DNA of 23,550 nt from Scatacola_A faecigallinarum (GCA_018713605.1 DVOM01000041.1:1-23550); one strand, 5' to 3'; shown: positions 1 through 8,064, numbered from the stretch's first letter. Translations and numbers: made by a program. Notes: generated from the sequence alone by a model not told the origin.

Positions 1-73
1 TGCTCTTATCTGCTGTTACGGCGTAAAATCGCGTTATCCGTTCAAAATCAAACAGACTGTTTGCAAGCTCTGA
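1..73 (+). other. Window edge; possible tail of a plus-strand gene
   Basis: The second forward frame is open from the window edge to a TGA at 71-73, six bases before the terminator stem at 79. That is the usual spacing for the end of a gene. The encoded tail of about 23 residues is basic and matches nothing I recognise. The first forward frame stays open to 189, but it would run straight through the terminator and into the next gene's end, so I prefer the second. The third frame stops at 24-26. It is too short to name and may not be coding. Confidence 0.25.
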
Positions 74-78
74 TGAAA

Positions 79-116
79 AAAACCCTATTTGCCGGCCGCA
101 AATGGGGTTTTCTTTT
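79..116. terminator. Bidirectional rho-independent terminator
   Basis: A 14-bp stem (79-92 with 98-111, one G-T pair) closes on a five-base loop. On the plus strand it runs into TTTTCTTTT, and on the minus strand into seven T. It therefore serves both whatever gene enters from the left and the minus-strand histidine phosphatase that ends at 186. Confidence 0.85.
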
Positions 117-185
117 GTTTAAGGAAAATAAAAACTATTTTAATTCGTATCAAGAATTTCTAAAAATCTGCCCGGTACTGGAGTT

Positions 186-734
186 CTAAATTTCGACTTC
201 AAAATACTCACAGTTGGCAAAGCGGCGCTCGGCTTTGAAAAAATAGTAATACAGATTAAACATCAGAGCGCCGTGCGTGGCAACGCCGGCAACCGGATAA
301 GGGCAATCTGCCTTAATTTTCATCAGCGCTTTCAATCCCCGTTCGGTCGAACTTCGGATTGTTTCCGCCCCCGGAATGGATACGTCAAAACGGTTAGGAT
401 TGCTCTTATCGTTAATCGCTTCAAGAACGGCGGCAAACTTGACATGAGCTTCAGCCGAAAGCATTCCCTCGGCAATGCCGTAATGAACCTCTTCCAGGCC
501 ATCCCTTTCAATAACCGGCGCGTGGTTTGACGAAGCGACGATTTCGGCGGTTTCACGCGCACGGCAAAGGTGCGAGCAGTAAATTGCCGGCAGCTTTTCG
601 GACGCCAGCCTATCGCGCAGCAACGCCGCCTGCTTTTTGCCCGTTTCATTCAGCGGGCAGTCTATTCCTGCACCCTGAACGATATTTCTGACATTGCCGT
701 CGGTTTCGCCGTGGCGAAAGATTATCAGTTTCAT
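186..734 (-). CDS. Histidine phosphatase family protein (phosphoglycerate mutase-like)
   Basis: This is a 182-residue enzyme of the histidine phosphatase superfamily, which hydrolyses phosphate esters through a phospho-histidine. The signature RHGETDGN lies at residues 7-14, with His8 as the expected nucleophile. Arg58 and Arg60 lie in the SHLCRARET segment, Glu81/Glu82 would be the proton donor, and the second catalytic His154 is in ATHGA. The size suits the small cobC/GpmB-like branch, but the substrate cannot be told from sequence. The open frame reaches 794, but the start at 734 has GAGGTG a few bases upstream and begins directly with the beta-strand before the RHG motif, so I use it. The gene stands alone. 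It is divergent from the gene at 909 and ends at the bidirectional terminator. Family certain, specific activity unknown. Confidence 0.88.
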   Translation of the reverse strand: MKLIIFRHGETDGNVRNIVQGAGIDCPLNETGKKQAALLRDRLASEKLPAIYCSHLCRARETAEIVASSNHAPVIERDGLEEVHYGIAEGMLSAEAHVKFAAVLEAINDKSNPNRFDVSIPGAETIRSSTERGLKALMKIKADCPYPVAGVATHGALMFNLYYYFFKAERRFANCEYFEVEI

Positions 735-799
735 TTTCACCTCATTTAAATATAAAAAAACATAACAGTTTTTGCAAAAAAACGCAACGGACAAATTTT

Positions 800-811
800 T
801 TGTCTAGACAA
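800..811. promoter_or_regulatory. Perfect 12-bp palindrome, possible operator
   Basis: TTGTCTAGACAA is a perfect palindrome in the 174-bp AT-rich gap between the divergent genes at 734 and 909. Its place upstream of both suits a dimeric repressor site, but no second copy is seen in the window and no regulator is encoded beside it. A short GCCC-TTC-GGGC hairpin at 880-890 lies in the leader of the rightward gene. No convincing -35/-10 pair could be assigned. Confidence 0.3.
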
Positions 812-908
812 GTTTTGCAAATAATGATAAACATGAGGAAAATATTTTCGAAATTGTGTTTATTAATATAAGTTAAACCGCCCTTCGGGCACTAAAAATT
901 ATTCAGTC

Positions 909-1379
909 ATGGAAAAAAAATTTGTTGCTTTACGCGTATTGTTTGCGGCCGATCCGGCGAGCGTTAACCTGATAGACCTGCGCAAAATGAAACGTTTTGC
1001 CGAAAACAATCTGCAGGAACTCCAAGGTTGGAACGACGGACAAAAACTCAACGGCGATTATGCCATTGAAGGCTGGGTACATTATCTGGAAAATGTCCTC
1101 AAAGACATCAACAAAGAACTCGGGCGCCGCATGGAACTGGTCGGCAATCCGAAAACGACCTTTGAGGAACTGAAGGATCTGTTTAACAACATGCCCTCCT
1201 CGCTTTCCGACGAAGACCTGCACCTTTTCAAGTACATGCTTGAAAATCAGGCTCTGGTTCTCGGAAATTCGCAGTCAGACGGCATTTCGCAAAGCTGCAT
1301 AAAGGCCTTTAACGAAATGGCCGAAGACCTGCTGGAGAGAATCGATTTGGAGTTTGAACAGCGCAAAGGCAAAAAGTAA
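909..1379 (+). CDS. Hypothetical protein, helical, 156 residues
   Basis: I do not recognise this protein. It is 156 residues, charged, predicted mainly helical and soluble, with no signal peptide, membrane segment or cysteine pair and a lysine-rich C-terminus (GKK). It contains one cysteine, at about residue 130 (QSCIKAF). The reading frame is credible because it starts with ATG, has codon use like its neighbours, and ends 23 bases before a strong terminator. No clear Shine-Dalgarno sequence precedes the ATG. It is transcribed alone, divergently from the histidine phosphatase. I give no function. Confidence 0.72.
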   Translation: MEKKFVALRVLFAADPASVNLIDLRKMKRFAENNLQELQGWNDGQKLNGDYAIEGWVHYLENVLKDINKELGRRMELVGNPKTTFEELKDLFNNMPSSLSDEDLHLFKYMLENQALVLGNSQSDGISQSCIKAFNEMAEDLLERIDLEFEQRKGKK

Positions 1380-1402
1380 CATTTCGGCGAAAACCGATTT
1401 TC

Positions 1403-1435
1403 AGAGTGCGGACAATGAAACCGCACTCTTTTTTT
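1403..1435 (+). terminator. Rho-independent terminator
   Basis: A perfect 9-bp stem (1403-1411 with 1421-1429) is followed by seven T. It ends the single-gene transcript of the 156-residue protein and insulates adhE. Confidence 0.9.
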
Positions 1436-1495
1436 GTTCCGGCGAATATTTTTAAAATCTTAAAGCAGCGCAATAAAACATTAATCTTTTTTGCT

Positions 1496-1501
1496 TATAA
1501 T
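1496..1501 (+). promoter_or_regulatory. Candidate -10 element of the adhE promoter
   Basis: A perfect TATAAT lies 40 bases before the adhE start, downstream of the preceding terminator. The expected -35 position (about 1473-1478) does not resemble TTGACA, so the promoter may need an activator. The assignment rests on the -10 alone. Confidence 0.45.
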
Positions 1502-1540
1502 AATGCCGAATTTTGATGTTAGCCTTATGGAGAAAACAAA

Positions 1541-4177
1541 ATGGCTTTGAAGAAAAAAGAAGTTAAACCGGCGGAAAACAATGTTCTTGACGAGGAAAAA
1601 TATATTGACGACCTGGTCAGCAAAGTAAGCGCCGCACAAAAGATTTTTGCCACCTATTCGCAGGAGCAGGTTGACGAAATTTTTAAACGCGTCGCCCTGA
1701 AAATGAGTTCGCTGCGCATTCCGCTGGCGCAGATGGCCGCCGAGGAAAGCCGGATGGGCGTTATGGAAGACAAAGTTATCAAAAACCATTTCGCCGCCGA
1801 ATATATTTACAACAAATATAAAAACACCAAAACCTGCGGCGTGCTGGAAGAAGACCCGCTGAACGGCATTATGAAAGTCGGCGACCCCATCGGCGTTATC
1901 GCCGGCATTATTCCGACCACCAACCCGACGTCGACGACCATTTTTAAGACCCTGCTGGCTCTGAAAACCCGCAACGGCATTATTTTTTCACCGCACCCGC
2001 GCGCCAAGAAATGCACGGTTGAAACCGCACGCATAATGCTGGAAGAAGCCGTCAAGGCCGGCGCTCCGAAAGACATTATCGGCTGGATTGAACATCCGAG
2101 CGTCACGCTTTCGCAGTATCTGATGCAGCATCCGAAAGTCGACACCATTCTGGCTACCGGCGGTCCGGGCATGGTCAAAGCCGCCTATACCTCGGGCAAG
2201 CCCGCTCTCGGCGTCGGCCCCGGCAACGTTCCGGCCGTTATTGACGAAACGGCGGAAGTCAAACCGGCGGTTTCTTCAGTGTTGATTTCCAAAACCTTTG
2301 ACAACGGCATGATCTGCGCTTCCGAACAATCAGTTATCGTCGTTAAGGACATTTACGACGCCGTCAAAGAAGAGTTCATTACCCGCGGCGCTTATTTTCT
2401 TAACGAAAAGGAAAAGAAAACCCTCGGCAAAATGCTGCTCGAAAACGGACACGTCAACGCCGACATCGTCGGACAAAGGGCGACCACCATTGCCCAAATG
2501 GCCGGCATTAAGGTTCCGTCCTATACTAAAGTGCTGATTGCCGAGGTCAGCGAAGTCGGACCGGAAGAGCCTTTCTCGGCCGAAAAGCTTTCGCCGGTTC
2601 TGGCTATGTACAAGGCAGAAAACTTCGACGAAGCGGCAGCCAAGGCCAAGTCGCTGGTCATGTTCGGCGGTGCCGGACATACGGCCGTGCTTTATACCAA
2701 TCCCAACAATCATGACCGAATTACGCATTACGGCGAACTGATTCCGACGGCGCGCATCATCGTCAACAGCCCGTCTTCGCAAGGCGCACTCGGCGACTTG
2801 TACAACTTTATTCTGGAACCGTCTCTGACTTTGGGCTGCGGCTCTTGGGGCGGCAACTCGGTCAGCGGAAACTTGGGAGTTAAACATTTGATGAACATTA
2901 AGACAATTGCAATGCGTCAGGAAAACATGCTGTGGTTCAAGGTTCCGCCGAAAGTCTACTTCAAGGCCGGTTGCCTGCCGCATGCCCTGCGCGAACTCAA
3001 AGGGCGCAAAAAAGCCTTTATTATTACGGACAAGCCGTTGTTCGACCTTGGTTATACGCGGCCGATTACGGACGTTTTGGAAGAAGTCGGCATCAGTTTT
3101 CAGATATTCTCCGACGTTCATCCGGATCCCGACTTGTCGACCATTCATCAGGCGCTGGATCTGGTCAATGCGTTTCAGCCCGACGTTATTATCGCGCTTG
3201 GCGGCGGTTCGCCGATTGACGCGGCTAAAATCGTCTGGCTGATGTATGAACATCCGGAACTGAAGTTTGAAGATATGGCCATGCGCTTTATGGACATTCG
3301 CAAACGCATTTTCGAATTTCCTGAAATGGGACAAAAGGCATACATGGTTGCGGTTCCGACCACGTCCGGCACCGGTTCCGAAGTTACGTCCTTCGCCGTC
3401 ATTACCGACGACGCGACCGGTGTCAAGTATCCGATTGCCGACTATGCGCTGACGCCGAACATGGCAATTGTCGACGCCAATCTGGTGCTGTCAATGCCGA
3501 AAGGCCTGTGTGCCGCCGGAGGGATCGACGCTCTGGTCCATTCGCTGGAAGCCATTGCCTCGACCATGGCGACCGAATATACAAACGGCCTGGCTTTTGA
3601 AGCCATCCGCCTGATATTCAAATATCTGCCGGCATCCTATAACGAAGGTTCGCAGAATGCTGTTGCTCGCGAAAAAATTCATCATGCGGCAACCATGGCC
3701 GGCATGGCTTTTGCCAATGCGTTTCTCGGCCTGTGCCACTCGATGGCGCACAAGCTGGGCGCAAAATATCATATTGCGCACGGCATTGCCAACGCGCTGC
3801 TGCTGACGCAGGTCATGCGGTTTAACGCTTCCGACCATCCGTTCAGACAGGCTGCCTTTTCGCAATACAAATATCCGAGCGCCAAATCGCGTTACGCCCG
3901 CGTTGCCGAATATCTGAATTTGGGCGGCAGCAGCAAGGACGAAAAGCTGGATTTGCTGATTGAAAAAATCGAAGAGCTGAAAAAGACGCTCAACATTCCC
4001 GCATCCATCAAGGAAATGGGAATTGACGAGAAAACTTTTGAAGCGGACCTCGACGAACTGTCGGTTCTGGCTTTTGACGACCAGTGCACGGGCGCCAATC
4101 CGCGTTACCCGCTGGTCGAGGAAATCAAACAACTGTACCGCTACGCATACAAAGGCGTTACGAAGTTTGACATGTAG
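1541..4177 (+). CDS. adhE: Bifunctional acetaldehyde-CoA / alcohol dehydrogenase
   Basis: This 878-residue fusion reduces acetyl-CoA to acetaldehyde and then ethanol with two NADH, the classic fermentative redox sink. The N-terminal aldehyde dehydrogenase domain (about 20-440) has its nucleophile Cys259 in GMICASEQ. A linker leads to the iron alcohol dehydrogenase domain (about 460-870) with the nucleotide-binding GGGSPIDAAK from 554. The iron ligands are Asp663, His667, His733 and His747, the same spacing as the E. coli ligands at 653/657/723/737. Length is normal for the family (about 860-890), so it is intact. GGAGA lies eight bases before the ATG at 1541. It is a single gene between two terminators. 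By family, AdhE forms long spirosome filaments in the cytoplasm. Identification is firm. Confidence 0.97.
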   Translation: MALKKKEVKPAENNVLDEEKYIDDLVSKVSAAQKIFATYSQEQVDEIFKRVALKMSSLRIPLAQMAAEESRMGVMEDKVIKNHFAAEYIYNKYKNTKTCGVLEEDPLNGIMKVGDPIGVIAGIIPTTNPTSTTIFKTLLALKTRNGIIFSPHPRAKKCTVETARIMLEEAVKAGAPKDIIGWIEHPSVTLSQYLMQHPKVDTILATGGPGMVKAAYTSGKPALGVGPGNVPAVIDETAEVKPAVSSVLISKTFDNGMICASEQSVIVVKDIYDAVKEEFITRGAYFLNEKEKKTLGKMLLENGHVNADIVGQRATTIAQMAGIKVPSYTKVLIAEVSEVGPEEPFSAEKLSPVLAMYKAENFDEAAAKAKSLVMFGGAGHTAVLYTNPNNHDRITHYGELIPTARIIVNSPSSQGALGDLYNFILEPSLTLGCGSWGGNSVSGNLGVKHLMNIKTIAMRQENMLWFKVPPKVYFKAGCLPHALRELKGRKKAFIITDKPLFDLGYTRPITDVLEEVGISFQIFSDVHPDPDLSTIHQALDLVNAFQPDVIIALGGGSPIDAAKIVWLMYEHPELKFEDMAMRFMDIRKRIFEFPEMGQKAYMVAVPTTSGTGSEVTSFAVITDDATGVKYPIADYALTPNMAIVDANLVLSMPKGLCAAGGIDALVHSLEAIASTMATEYTNGLAFEAIRLIFKYLPASYNEGSQNAVAREKIHHAATMAGMAFANAFLGLCHSMAHKLGAKYHIAHGIANALLLTQVMRFNASDHPFRQAAFSQYKYPSAKSRYARVAEYLNLGGSSKDEKLDLLIEKIEELKKTLNIPASIKEMGIDEKTFEADLDELSVLAFDDQCTGANPRYPLVEEIKQLYRYAYKGVTKFDM

Positions 4178-4198
4178 CCTTTAATGCACAGGCGCAGG

Positions 4199-4234
4199 CT
4201 CTCCGCAATTTTATGATTGCGGAGAGTTTTTTTT
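4199..4234 (+). terminator. Rho-independent terminator of adhE
   Basis: A perfect 11-bp stem (4199-4209 with 4216-4226), a six-base loop and eight T follow 21 bases after the adhE stop codon. Confidence 0.92.
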
Positions 4235-4271
4235 ATGCTTAAATGAAAAAAAAACTGAAAGGGTTGTGACC

Positions 4272-4751
4272 ATGAAAAACAAAATTGCTCATTTGCTGGC
4301 TTCTTATTTCGGCCTCGGTTATGCTCCGAAAGCTTCGGGAACCGTCGGTTCGCTGGGAACGCTTCCCGCGGCTTTCGCCGTCGCCTATTTTTTCGGGACG
4401 GCAGGCATTCTGACCGCCGCGGCCGCCGCCTTCTTTATCGGGGTCTGGGCTACGCACGAAATTATCTCGCATCAGGAAGAAAAAGACCCGTCGCTGGTGG
4501 TCATTGACGAATTTGCCGGACAGATGCTGACCTTTGTTTTTGCCGGACAGCTCTTATATCATAATACCGACGCATGGCTGGTTTATCTCATCGGCTTCGG
4601 ACTTTTCCGCCTGTTCGACATTGTTAAGCTCGGACCGGTCAAATGGGCGGACAGCAGGCTGAAAAACGCCTGGGGCGTGATGCTTGACGACATTTTCGCC
4701 GGGATCATCGCCGGGGCCTTTCTTATCGGTTTCATCCGGCTTATACATTAA
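4272..4751 (+). CDS. pgpA: Phosphatidylglycerophosphatase A
   Basis: PgpA removes phosphate from phosphatidylglycerophosphate to give phosphatidylglycerol, at the inner membrane. The 159 residues carry the family's two conserved blocks: the N-terminal YAPKASGTVGSLGTLP segment, and the acidic metal-binding segment DPSLVVIDEFAGQ near residue 80. Three to four hydrophobic segments surround them, including an alanine-rich helix at about 42-60 and a C-terminal helix. E. coli PgpA is 172 residues, so this one is complete. A GTG at 4266 is possible, but AAAGGG (4257-4263) is correctly spaced only for the ATG at 4272. It is followed after 75 bases by the EF-hand gene, with no terminator between. Firm call. 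Confidence 0.93.
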   Translation: MKNKIAHLLASYFGLGYAPKASGTVGSLGTLPAAFAVAYFFGTAGILTAAAAAFFIGVWATHEIISHQEEKDPSLVVIDEFAGQMLTFVFAGQLLYHNTDAWLVYLIGFGLFRLFDIVKLGPVKWADSRLKNAWGVMLDDIFAGIIAGAFLIGFIRLIH

Positions 4752-4826
4752 GGCAAAAAAAGTCTTTGACGAATGCAAAATCCGGCGTTAAGTTGTTAAC
4801 TGTGTTTTTGATGTGTGGAGGTATAT

Positions 4827-5183
4827 ATGAAAAAACTTATTATCGGCGTTCTGATTTTAATTGCGGCCGTTTTAATCTTTATCGTCATAAAGGGAAAGCA
4901 ATCGGCTTACGGCAAAGCCGAAGCCAAAGCGGCCATGTCGCAAAAATTCATTGAAATGGACAGCAACGGCGACGGATTGGTCAGCAAGGAAGAGTTTGAC
5001 GCAGCCGCCCAAAAGGAAATTGTTGACAAAAAAGTGGATACGCCGGAGAAACTGGAAAAATTCAACAAATTTATGGCCTATACCTGGGAAAACGGCGACG
5101 TCAACCATGACAATTATCTGTCGCCCGAAGAATTTGCGGCACAAAGACAAAGAAACCGCGAAAAATTTTCCAGAAAAAAATAA
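4827..5183 (+). CDS. Membrane-anchored EF-hand protein
   Basis: This is a 118-residue protein with an N-terminal hydrophobic helix (about residues 4-21) acting as signal anchor or uncleaved signal, followed by a soluble, probably periplasmic domain. It carries two EF-hand calcium loops. The first is canonical at 45-56 (Asp45, Asn47, Asp49, Gly50, Glu56). The second at 91-102 has Asp91, Asn93, Asp95 and Glu102, but Asn96 in place of the usual glycine. About 35 residues separate the loops, as in paired EF-hands. GGAGG at 4817-4821 sits five bases before the ATG at 4827. The in-frame GTG at 4815 overlaps that site and is rejected. Such small proteobacterial EF-hand proteins are usually calcium buffers or sensors of unknown partner. 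Calcium binding is likely, the role unknown. Confidence 0.82.
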   Translation: MKKLIIGVLILIAAVLIFIVIKGKQSAYGKAEAKAAMSQKFIEMDSNGDGLVSKEEFDAAAQKEIVDKKVDTPEKLEKFNKFMAYTWENGDVNHDNYLSPEEFAAQRQRNREKFSRKK

Positions 5184-5253
5184 TAAAAAGCAACAATATT
5201 AAAAATCAAGCATAAGAAAAAAATACTGTTATTGCTGGCTTTTACTCTCTCTT

Positions 5254-5540
5254 GTCATTCCCCGGTTCGACCGGGGAATTTGTAAAGGAGATGTCCGGGT
5301 TACACACTCAGCGTGACGCTTACGGTTGGATGTCCGGGTCAAGCCCGAACATGACAAGCTGTTGTCAGCTTGACCGCAACACTGGCTGCGGCGCGAATCT
5401 TTGTCGAAGCGCGTTGTTTTCTATGTATATATCGTGAGGTTCTGCCTTGTGTTTTTTGGATGTTCGGGGCAAGCCCGAACATGACATAGAGGAAAAAGAA
5501 ACCGAATATGACTGTAAGGAAAAAAGGCCGAACATGACAG
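5254..5540. repeat. Array of degenerate REP-like palindromic repeats
   Basis: The 421 bases between the EF-hand gene and the glycan block hold no convincing gene but several related palindromes. At 5257-5279 there is a perfect 9-bp stem (ATTCCCCGG) preceded by GTC. At 5331-5351 and 5461-5481 two near-identical units read TGTYCGGG, a five-base loop, then CCCGAACA, each preceded by GGA and followed by TGACA. The second is a perfect palindrome and the first has one mismatch. Half copies occur at 5291-5299 (ATGTCCGGG), 5526-5540 (GGCCGAACATGACAG) and about 5557-5567 (GAGGATGACAG). The shared GTCAT...TGAC edges and C/G-rich cores resemble dispersed intergenic repeats common in Alphaproteobacteria. 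Some arms could act as weak terminators for the pgpA/EF-hand transcript. Confidence 0.7.
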
Positions 5541-5573
5541 TAATAAAATAAAGTCTGAGGATGACAGAAAACC

Positions 5574-5604
5574 AAAGCCCCGCTCACAGAACGGGGCTTT
5601 TTAT
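5574..5604. terminator. Rho-independent terminator between convergent genes
   Basis: A perfect 9-bp stem (AAAGCCCCG at 5574-5582 with 5592-5600) is followed on the plus strand by TTTTTATTT. On the minus strand the T tract is weaker (CTTTGGTTTT). The stem begins just past the stop codon of the minus-strand RgpF-like gene, so it probably serves both directions. Confidence 0.82.
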
Positions 5605-6462
5605 TTATGCTCTCAACCGCCATGAACACAGCGGTATCTTAAATACCTTTACAATAAGCCTGTTTTTGCGGTTGACTTTGACCTGCAAAATCGTCCGGCC
5701 AACGGCCAGCGCGACACGGCGCAGCAGGTGGCCGCATCTGACGGCACCGGTTTCCGCCTCGCAGGAAACGATTTTCTGTCCCTGAGCAGTTACCACATAA
5801 CCAAACAGACGTTCATAAACATGGGCCAGCGTTCCGCCCGGCGTTTCGCTGCTATAAGGCTCAAAATCGTCCATTCGGCAGGGATAATCCTTCAGCGGCC
5901 GCAGCAGTTTTGCCCGAACGATAAACATCGTGCCGGCGACAAACCGGCGGTCTTCGGTGCGCAGCCCCATTTCCGCCAGCATTTTATCGGCACGGGCATT
6001 TGCAAGCCGGTCTTCCCGCTCCGCTTCGATTATCAGATTGTAATGAGAAACCATTCCGGTTTCAGGATTGCGAAAAAGCACCAGCGTCCGCCGCAGCTGT
6101 TCGGACGAAGCCATAAAACTGACCAGCAGCCGTCTCCAGCCGCTGCCGGTAAAGGAAACGTTTTTCAACCAGGCGCGACGTTTGAGATTCTGTTTGGTAT
6201 GCAGTTTGATGACATAATCATAACGGCTTAAATCGGCCAGCTGCAAAACCTTGACAAAAGGCGCGACGTCGTAACCGCGGTTTTCGACGTCAATGACCGT
6301 TACTTCCGGCTTAAAACGGCGAAGTTCGGCAAGCGTCTCCGGCGAGGCATTAACCACGGTTGCAAACAGGTCATACTCATAACCGTCAAGACTGCGCAGA
6401 AGCGTCAGCATTTCGGGCAGCATATCCTGATAGAAAAGGTGCAGGTGGACCAGAATTTTCAT
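5605..6462 (-). CDS. RgpF-like rhamnan synthesis family protein
   Basis: This 285-residue protein resembles the rhamnan synthesis F (RgpF) family, which is found in surface polysaccharide clusters and linked to glycan chain assembly. The evidence is the N-terminal strand ILVHLHLFYQDMLPE, the block VIDVENRGYDVAPF near residue 80, and YDYVIKLHTKQN near 100. These are the family's usual 'HlfY', 'N.G.D..Pf' and 'KlHTKk' landmarks. No membrane segment or signal is visible and the C-terminus is strongly basic. The frame is open to 6516, but the ATG at 6462 begins exactly at the first conserved strand. Its ribosome-binding site is weak (AGGG). It is the last gene of the minus-strand glycan block, 16 bases after the GT-D gene. 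The sugar is unknown. Confidence 0.75.
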   Translation of the reverse strand: MKILVHLHLFYQDMLPEMLTLLRSLDGYEYDLFATVVNASPETLAELRRFKPEVTVIDVENRGYDVAPFVKVLQLADLSRYDYVIKLHTKQNLKRRAWLKNVSFTGSGWRRLLVSFMASSEQLRRTLVLFRNPETGMVSHYNLIIEAEREDRLANARADKMLAEMGLRTEDRRFVAGTMFIVRAKLLRPLKDYPCRMDDFEPYSSETPGGTLAHVYERLFGYVVTAQGQKIVSCEAETGAVRCGHLLRRVALAVGRTILQVKVNRKNRLIVKVFKIPLCSWRLRA

Positions 6463-6478
6463 TTGACGGAACCCTGCC

Positions 6479-7366
6479 CTATGCCGCAAAAAACTGTCCG
6501 GCGACGATATTATCACGGGTTTTCAGCCATTCATAGGCTTTGGCCATATGTCCCAGGTCAAGCGCGCGATAGCCGAGTTTGTTGAGGTCATAAGCCAGAA
6601 GTTTGGCCGTCGGCCCGAGAACAATGATAATCAGGCGGTCTTTCGGCAACTGCCGCGCTTCGGCAAAAATGCGGTCATATTCGCGAAAAGCATGCTCTTT
6701 GGGGCCATAGATATAACTGACGGATTTGGCATTGTCATAAATGTCGTGCGTGAATTTTTCGTTGTCGGCGCCTTTAATAACGGTAATATCCTGCCCGTCC
6801 CAGATTTTGCGCACCTCATTATAATAAGCTTCGCTTTCGGCTTTTACTTCGGGGGTCGTATGGTCATCGACCTCAATGGCATGCGCGGTCATACAGGTAT
6901 CAATATAGGTACGGTCAAAATCTAGCAAGGCATAAATATCCTTACGATAACGGCCCAGAAAACCGCGCCAGTATGTCCGGACATTGGCGTCAACGTCGTC
7001 CAGGCGACCGAAACGGTTGGAGATGCCGATGAGCATGGACTTGTCCTTCGTGGTCAAAATTTCTTTCAGGCGCGCCTGAAGCACAGAGTCAAATTCCTGA
7101 AAACCGATGGCATTGCCCAAAATCAGGTTAAATTCGCCGTCGCCGAAACGGGCGACGCTCTTTTTCGTCTTTATAATCTCTTTTACGCTGTCCATCTGCG
7201 AAAGGACTTTCGGCAGCTTCATATCCCTGATTTCATCGGCAATTTCGTATTTGAGATTGTCCATCATCAAATCAAGATCCGCATAACGGCGAATTGTCTT
7301 ATGAAAAGACTTGAGGTCGAACTTAAAAAGGCGAATCAGATTTTTGGCAAATAAAGTCGGGCTCAT
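6479..7366 (-). CDS. GT-D fold glycosyltransferase (DUF1792 / SP_1767-like)
   Basis: This 295-residue protein resembles the GT-D glycosyltransferase family (formerly DUF1792). The founding streptococcal member transfers glucose onto a glycosylated adhesin. The diagnostic segment is VARFGDGEFNLILG at residues 71-84, where Asp76 and Glu78 form the Asp-X-Glu metal/nucleotide-sugar site, followed by GFQEFDSVLQARLKEIL. Downstream ISNRFG, IKGADNEK and IVLGPTAKLLAYDL also look conserved. No membrane segments are evident. The open frame continues to 7558, but that extension has unusual composition and no start site. The ATG at 7366 has AGGA six bases upstream. The acceptor here is more likely a polysaccharide repeat unit than a protein, judging only by the neighbours. 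Confidence 0.8.
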   Translation of the reverse strand: MSPTLFAKNLIRLFKFDLKSFHKTIRRYADLDLMMDNLKYEIADEIRDMKLPKVLSQMDSVKEIIKTKKSVARFGDGEFNLILGNAIGFQEFDSVLQARLKEILTTKDKSMLIGISNRFGRLDDVDANVRTYWRGFLGRYRKDIYALLDFDRTYIDTCMTAHAIEVDDHTTPEVKAESEAYYNEVRKIWDGQDITVIKGADNEKFTHDIYDNAKSVSYIYGPKEHAFREYDRIFAEARQLPKDRLIIIVLGPTAKLLAYDLNKLGYRALDLGHMAKAYEWLKTRDNIVAGQFFAA

Positions 7367-7430
7367 GGCGTATCCTGCTTGTTGTTGAAAAACTGCCTGT
7401 AGGTTAGTACAAATATGCGCCGATTGCAAC

Positions 7431-8033
7431 CTATTCTTTTCCCGCTTCCAGAATGCGGATACATTCGGCAACGTCATCAAACGGCAATGCGGCAATTTGC
7501 TCGTCGGGAAGATTCCACCACTGCAAGGCCAGAAGCTTTTCGATAATCTCCGGCTCAAAACGGTAGCGGATTATTCTGGCCGGAATGCCGCCGACAATCG
7601 CATAAGGCGGAACATCCCGGGTAACAACCGCATTGGCGCCGATAACCGCGCCGTCGCCGATTGTGAGTCCGTCCATAATCACGACATTGGCGCCAATCCA
7701 GACGTCATTGCCGACGGCAACCGGCCGGGCAAAGACAAAATCAGCCTTATGTTCCGGCTGCAGCTTATCGTGCCCGAGATACTGAAACGGATGCGTGGAA
7801 AGAAAGTTCAGCGGATGCTGGCTGGGGCCGATGGCCGTGTTGCCGGCAATTGAACAAAAAGAACCGATGGAGGTTTCCTTATGCGAAACGAAAACCGAAG
7901 CGCCCAGATAAGTATGTCTGCCGACATGCCGGCACGGGGGTTTGCGGGTAGCCGCAAAACAATTTTTAAATTTTGCGCGCAAACTTTTTGCAGGGATAAA
8001 AAGACATAAGAATTTGATGAGAAATTTTGTCAT
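7431..8033 (-). CDS. CatB-like O-acetyltransferase (hexapeptide repeat)
   Basis: This 200-residue protein is a left-handed beta-helix acetyltransferase of the xenobiotic/CatB type, a group that O-acetylates hydroxyls using acetyl-CoA and acts as a trimer. Hexapeptide turns run from about residue 39 to 150 (THYLGA-like, VGNDVWIGANVVI, IGDGAVIGANAVV). The inserted loop holds SQHPLNFLSTHPF, where His73 is the likely general base and His81 is also conserved. VPPYAIVGGIPARIIRYRF at 141-159 is the usual end of the helix, followed by a C-terminal helix. Sited among glycosyltransferases, it probably acetylates a sugar of the surface glycan rather than chloramphenicol or streptogramin (inference). The ribosome-binding site is weak (AGGGA, about 12 bases away). 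It lies 64 bases before the GT-D gene. Confidence 0.88.
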   Translation of the reverse strand: MTKFLIKFLCLFIPAKSLRAKFKNCFAATRKPPCRHVGRHTYLGASVFVSHKETSIGSFCSIAGNTAIGPSQHPLNFLSTHPFQYLGHDKLQPEHKADFVFARPVAVGNDVWIGANVVIMDGLTIGDGAVIGANAVVTRDVPPYAIVGGIPARIIRYRFEPEIIEKLLALQWWNLPDEQIAALPFDDVAECIRILEAGKE

Positions 8034-8064
8034 TTTTAAAATTTTCCCTAACTAAAAACTCTGA

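Noticed and set aside
1..189. First-frame open stretch from the window edge to 189
   Set aside because: It would run through a 14-bp terminator stem and overlap the next gene's stop. The second frame ending at 73 is more natural.
2330..3334. 334-codon open frame opposite adhE
   Set aside because: A shadow of adhE codon bias. No recognisable domain or start.
7367..7558. N-terminal extension of the GT-D gene to 7558
   Set aside because: The extension overlaps the end of the upstream acetyltransferase, has unlike composition and no ribosome-binding site. The ATG at 7366 has AGGA upstream.
7431..8033. Chloramphenicol or streptogramin resistance gene
   Set aside because: The fold and His73 loop are shared with resistance enzymes, but the gene sits inside a glycan block, so sugar O-acetylation is the simpler reading.
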